A stretch of DNA of 64,000 nucleotides from the NCBI GenBank assembly GCA_030998015.1, contig JARWMV010000233.1, forward strand, positions 1,426,001 through 1,490,000, written 5' to 3'. Both the position numbers and the translations under genes were made by a program. The stretch comes from Ceratorhiza oryzae-sativae. Taxonomy: Eukaryota > Basidiomycota > Agaricomycetes > Cantharellales > Ceratobasidiaceae. This document shows positions 59,021-64,000 of the stretch, one piece after another. Positions within the stretch are counted from its first letter, which is position 1; each line of letters starts with the position of its first letter. The notes under the pieces were generated by a model. The model worked only from the letters and a program-made list of their open reading frames with translations, did no database searches and was not told the DNA's origin.

Positions 59021-60136
59021 GGGTCGACAACAAAAACCTCAGTTGGTAACAAATGACCTCCAGACCAGAGTCACCCATACTAACCTCCTCGGACCACCGA
59101 TTGATGTCGCAAGGATCCCAGGAAATGTTAGACCTATGCGCGGATTGTCTGTCGATAACCCCGCAGCAGTATGGCGAAGACCGTGGGGGTTGAGGATGTG
59201 AACGGTCATAGCGGACGTTATGGCCGAGGGTGGTCTATCAATGAGAGTAGCCTAAGATGTGGCGACCAAGTGAGCATGTTAGGATCAAGAATGAGTCAAC
59301 GAAAGATCTTATCATTAGCTGGTTTCTCCAGTTGGAATTAATTGGGCAAGTGGGCACGGGCACAACCTACTGGAAGCGGTGAGCCACTAGCGAGAAATGG
59401 ACAATCATATCGTAGTATCACGCAACCTGGGACTTTCTGACGGGTAATTGGAGCGCGAAAGAGAGGTGTTAGCAAGTGTTGTGGTTCAGGTCAGCATGGT
59501 AGGATATTGGACCAGGGCACCAGCATACCTCGGTGGTCTCGAGATGGTAGTTCACGATGCAGAGGGGAGAATGAACTATTCTTCCGCGGGTTAAAGTGGT
59601 TCAATGGCCACCATCAATGCAATGTCCACGGAATAGCCAAGCACAGCGAGATATGGATTCACTCATTTGCGGGATGTCACGTGATTCCAGATCCGCCCTC
59701 ACGTTGACAACTCGCCCTGGGCTGTAATCAGTCCAGTGATAGAAGACTACCAAGACGGCCGCCTCGCATCTACAAGTTGGCCAACCTCTGGCAGTGCCGC
59801 TCCCGTTTACCATGTACTGTATTCATCTCAGCCATACCAACCATAAAACCATTGTATTCGACACGATTGCGCATACAAGTGCCTAGCCTGCATACAGTGG
59901 CCATCATGGCCGATTACTCCCCTCGATTAATGCATTATATAACCATCACGAACAGTACACCCAACAGCCCCGCGATGTCGTGTTGCGTTCCGATGAAACC
60001 ACTCTCTCTCGAATTCTCCGCTCGAAACGTAACTATGAAAGGACGAAGAGCTGCGTCTGAAAACGCGTCACTGGAATAAATGCCATCGAACGAGTAAGTA
60101 TATGCGTGCACCAACACCAGGGGCATCAGACAAACC
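59021..60136. other. gene-free stretch
   Basis: I see no supported gene; short frames at 59507-59707 and 59777-60079 have no domains. The last bases are the 3' flank of the helical-repeat gene. Confidence 0.35.
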
Positions 60137-62401
60137 TCAAACCGCACTATCAAAATCATACCTGTCCAAACTCGCCCGAGCCACCGCTTCCCGACTTGGC
60201 ACATGCTCCGATCCCAACCACTCGACAAGCCAAGCGCGCAGTGCTCCCTCGGGTCCGATTTCCTCGTCGTTTCCTGCACGCCCACGTTCCCGCGCATGCA
60301 AGACCCGTTCGACGAGGGTCTCTTGTGCGAGTACCACGGCCTCCCATCGTAAGAGTGCATCGATCAATGCAGACTTTTCGGGACGGAAAGTGTGGATGCC
60401 CGTAGCGGTGCTGTTTGGACGTCGCATCGACTCGTCCGCGGACCTCATCCAACCGAGCGCTTCCGGCAAGGATTCAACCGGAAGGAGCGCGAGATACGCC
60501 GACCAGGCTCGAACCGTCGGGTGGGCATTGGGAAACCGAGGCGTAGGAGATGGGTGAAGGGGCACAAGGGACAATGTACTCGGCGCTTTAGGTTTAGGTG
60601 AATGCGTCGGTCGAGGAGCGACTTTACGTCGAAGCGGACCAGGGACAAAGAGAGCCATGTTTCTTGGAGCGAGTATATTGTCAGTGTTTTGGTCCTTGCT
60701 TTCCATTGCGAATAGGATATCGATTTCTCGACCTGCAATGAATGGCCAATTTCCGAGAACGACGCTTCGGAAAAGGTCGATGGCATTTTGTCGGATTAGA
60801 GCCCGGTCTCGAGTCCGGTGGGCGGGATCCAATGCGAGATCTAGTTGTTCGTTGTACCATGCCCATTCGTCTGATGAGTTGGATTGGCTAGTCAAGAGAT
60901 TGCTAGAGCCTGATCTTGCCCTCGTGAGAATATCACGAAATCCTTCTCTGAATTCGCGCAGGTTGTCTCTGAAACTGACGTTCGCGGGGCCATTATGATT
61001 GTCTTCTCGATGGAGTTTAGCACTCTGCAATGCACTCTGCATGACAGTTTCAAGAGCTAGGCTATCGGGTTCTATTCCCCACCTTTGGGCAGAGTGAACA
61101 AAGACTAGATGTTGAGCGTGGGGAGGCAGGTAGGGCAATATGGCGTTGAGAGCAGAGGAGGTCACGTATGGGCGTGATCGAGTTGTGCGGTGCTTGGTTA
61201 TTGGATACGGGTTTGGGAATAGTTGGTCGGATTCTGGGTAAATCGATGCGTATTTGTCGAGCATTTCCAAGGCACGGTTTAGGTTTCCCGCAACGGCATA
61301 CGACGAAAGGCCAGCGTTGAACAAAGAGGGTGTAAGTGTGAGATAATGATCTTCAGATTCCGATGTTGTATTGGCCGGCAGGGAGATACCGTTGGACAGC
61401 GAAACCCTCCGCTCGGCATCTTTCCACACCGCCTGCGCTCGGTTGTATGCTTTACGTTCAACCAAGCCGTCGATGAGCGTTGCAATAAACTCCGCATCTG
61501 GTTGAATGTGAGAGTCTGGTGGTCTAGGATAAAAGCCGTGGATAAGAGAGTGCGCGATCGCAAGTAGAACTCGTGCGGAAATGTTTTTAGAGTTGGCAGC
61601 GGCGGTTAGGGAAGCCAAGGACGCATGCGACGTGGGGGGTTTATCCTTGAGGTATGCCGCTCCAGGGGTAAATGTCCTTTCAGGGGGGGACTGGTACGTG
61701 GTAATTGGTATAATTCCTTGTGCTCGCATTCTGGTTCTTAGCCAATCCGAAAAGACTGTCCCCAGCGCCCGGGTGTCACCCCATCGCTGCCAGACCTGAA
61801 GCCAAATTTGTCGGGAAAGCACAAGTGGAAGGGCCATGATGTCTTCGACCAAAGCGCGAAGGGTCTCGGTCATGAGAGGGGAGTGGGTCAAGTCCGATCT
61901 TGATAATAGTGCGACTACCCGGCTGTGATTCTTGACTGGGAGCGCCAACATGCGCGTGACAATCGCAGGGAGAGCGTACACGAGATCATATCGAGCTACG
62001 TGCTCTAACGCCAGAAGCAGGGGTGCCTCATGAGCAGGAGCAAGTGGCCTGTTTGACGGCACAGCGAGCAAGGCCAGGTGGGCAGCGAGCGAGGCATCCC
62101 CGGCATTATGGATCTTTCGACGGAGCATGTGGCTAGTGACCCAGAGCGGGGTGGCGATCTCGGCGCCACGGATATAGTCGAACGCGTGTCTGATGGTGGG
62201 GGCGACGCATGCATTCCGCCAACGCAGAAAGTCGACCTCGCCGACACCGTTGTTCGCCATCACGCGCCGCATGTGCCCTCGCTCTGCCGCATCGGGCAGC
62301 AGCTCCTCCAGACGCCAGACAGGGGTCGGCCGGGTGCCGCTGGGCGGGAACGAATTGACGATGACATGCTGCAGTCGGGTCCCTCTGGCGAGTCGCAGCA
62401 T
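60137..62401 (-). CDS. helical-repeat (PPR-like) protein, probably mitochondrial
   Basis: A single open exon of 755 codons starts at the ATG at 62401. The N-terminus MLRLARGTRLQHVIVNSF is rich in Arg with no acidic residues, as in mitochondrial presequences. The open frame continues further upstream, but without an ATG and across the promoter. Helical pairs typical of PPR/TPR-like proteins are seen, for example FIATLIDGLVERKAYNRAQA, LFNAGLSSYAVAGNLNRALE and LNAILPYLPPHAQHLVF. No catalytic motif is present. The C-terminal half has a Pro-rich linker (PRPTHSPKPKAPSTLSLVPL), and the protein ends SLDRYDFDSAV. Such proteins often bind organellar RNA. I cannot name an orthologue. It is divergent from PRP43 with an 85-bp gap. 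Confidence 0.65.
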   Translation of the reverse strand: MLRLARGTRLQHVIVNSFPPSGTRPTPVWRLEELLPDAAERGHMRRVMANNGVGEVDFLRWRNACVAPTIRHAFDYIRGAEIATPLWVTSHMLRRKIHNAGDASLAAHLALLAVPSNRPLAPAHEAPLLLALEHVARYDLVYALPAIVTRMLALPVKNHSRVVALLSRSDLTHSPLMTETLRALVEDIMALPLVLSRQIWLQVWQRWGDTRALGTVFSDWLRTRMRAQGIIPITTYQSPPERTFTPGAAYLKDKPPTSHASLASLTAAANSKNISARVLLAIAHSLIHGFYPRPPDSHIQPDAEFIATLIDGLVERKAYNRAQAVWKDAERRVSLSNGISLPANTTSESEDHYLTLTPSLFNAGLSSYAVAGNLNRALEMLDKYASIYPESDQLFPNPYPITKHRTTRSRPYVTSSALNAILPYLPPHAQHLVFVHSAQRWGIEPDSLALETVMQSALQSAKLHREDNHNGPANVSFRDNLREFREGFRDILTRARSGSSNLLTSQSNSSDEWAWYNEQLDLALDPAHRTRDRALIRQNAIDLFRSVVLGNWPFIAGREIDILFAMESKDQNTDNILAPRNMALFVPGPLRRKVAPRPTHSPKPKAPSTLSLVPLHPSPTPRFPNAHPTVRAWSAYLALLPVESLPEALGWMRSADESMRRPNSTATGIHTFRPEKSALIDALLRWEAVVLAQETLVERVLHARERGRAGNDEEIGPEGALRAWLVEWLGSEHVPSREAVARASLDRYDFDSAV

Positions 62402-62449
62402 CGCACCTAAATCAAATTGAAGCTGCACCTGGCTTTGTTGGCCCTCTGT

Positions 62450-62455
62450 CACGTG
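62450..62455. promoter_or_regulatory. CACGTG E-box in a bidirectional promoter
   Basis: The perfect palindrome lies in the 85-bp gap between the divergent starts at 62401 (minus) and 62487 (plus), in the context GTCACGTGACC. This resembles the PAN3/AP-1 beta arrangement. Confidence 0.5.
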
Positions 62456-62486
62456 ACCTCCCGCCCATCCTCCAAATTTCGCCACC

Positions 62487-64000
<1,514 letters not shown>

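Noticed and set aside
60102..62420. Plus-strand frames within the helical-repeat gene (for example 60102-60557, 62078-62410)
   Set aside because: They are antisense to a single continuous 755-codon frame and have no domain support.

Overview
The window is nuclear DNA of a filamentous basidiomycete. Genes carry many short (about 45-70 nt) GT-AG introns, and the gene families seen (patatin/NB-ARC/TPR receptor, F-box families, CFEM protein, GH18 chitinase, hAT elements) point to Agaricomycetes. A Rhizoctonia/Ceratobasidium-type genome is my best guess; this is inference, not a database match.

Layout. 1-11 kb: minus-strand housekeeping genes, namely tyrosyl-tRNA synthetase (949-2584), peroxisomal acyl-CoA thioesterase (6984-8430) and a J-protein of the CAJ1/DnaJ-X type (8767-10840), separated by gene-poor DNA with a 5'-truncated LINE remnant. 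11.8-23.9 kb: a fast-evolving region of two paralogous 8-cysteine secreted proteins (11856-12429, 19962-20536) and three related F-box-type genes on the minus strand. One F-box gene is split by a 3945-bp hAT transposon with a perfect 8-bp target duplication, one is a fragment, and one (22011-23914) looks intact. 24.1-27.1 kb: an M3-family oligopeptidase. 27.35-30.15 kb: a DNA element with 47-bp inverted termini that contain hairpins, carrying a decayed unnamed protein. 30.3-33.3 kb: a coiled-coil protein and a CFEM protein. 34.6-35.1 kb: a possible solo LTR.

35.7-40.4 kb: an NLR-type receptor with a patatin-like domain, an NB-ARC ATPase and about 15 nearly identical 42-residue TPRs; the patatin nucleophile motif is lost. 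40.7-49.4 kb: PAN3, the AP-1 beta-adaptin (head-to-head with PAN3) and a GH18 chitinase with a chitin-binding tail. 50-59 kb: a duplicated block of about 2.7 kb carrying an unrecognised proline-rich membrane protein, with a 692-bp hAT MITE and a second LINE remnant between the copies. 60.1-64 kb: a helical-repeat (PPR-like) protein, head-to-head with PRP43, which runs off the window.

Functionally, the housekeeping genes (translation, mRNA deadenylation, splicing/ribosome helicase, clathrin adaptor, peroxisomal lipid turnover) alternate with accessory islands (secreted cysteine-rich proteins, F-box proteins, receptor, transposons). Several genes need a single-base frame correction (M3 peptidase, receptor, element ORF, perhaps TyrRS). 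I cannot tell from sequence alone whether these are real mutations or assembly indels. All exon joins were read by eye from GT-AG signals and protein-family fit.
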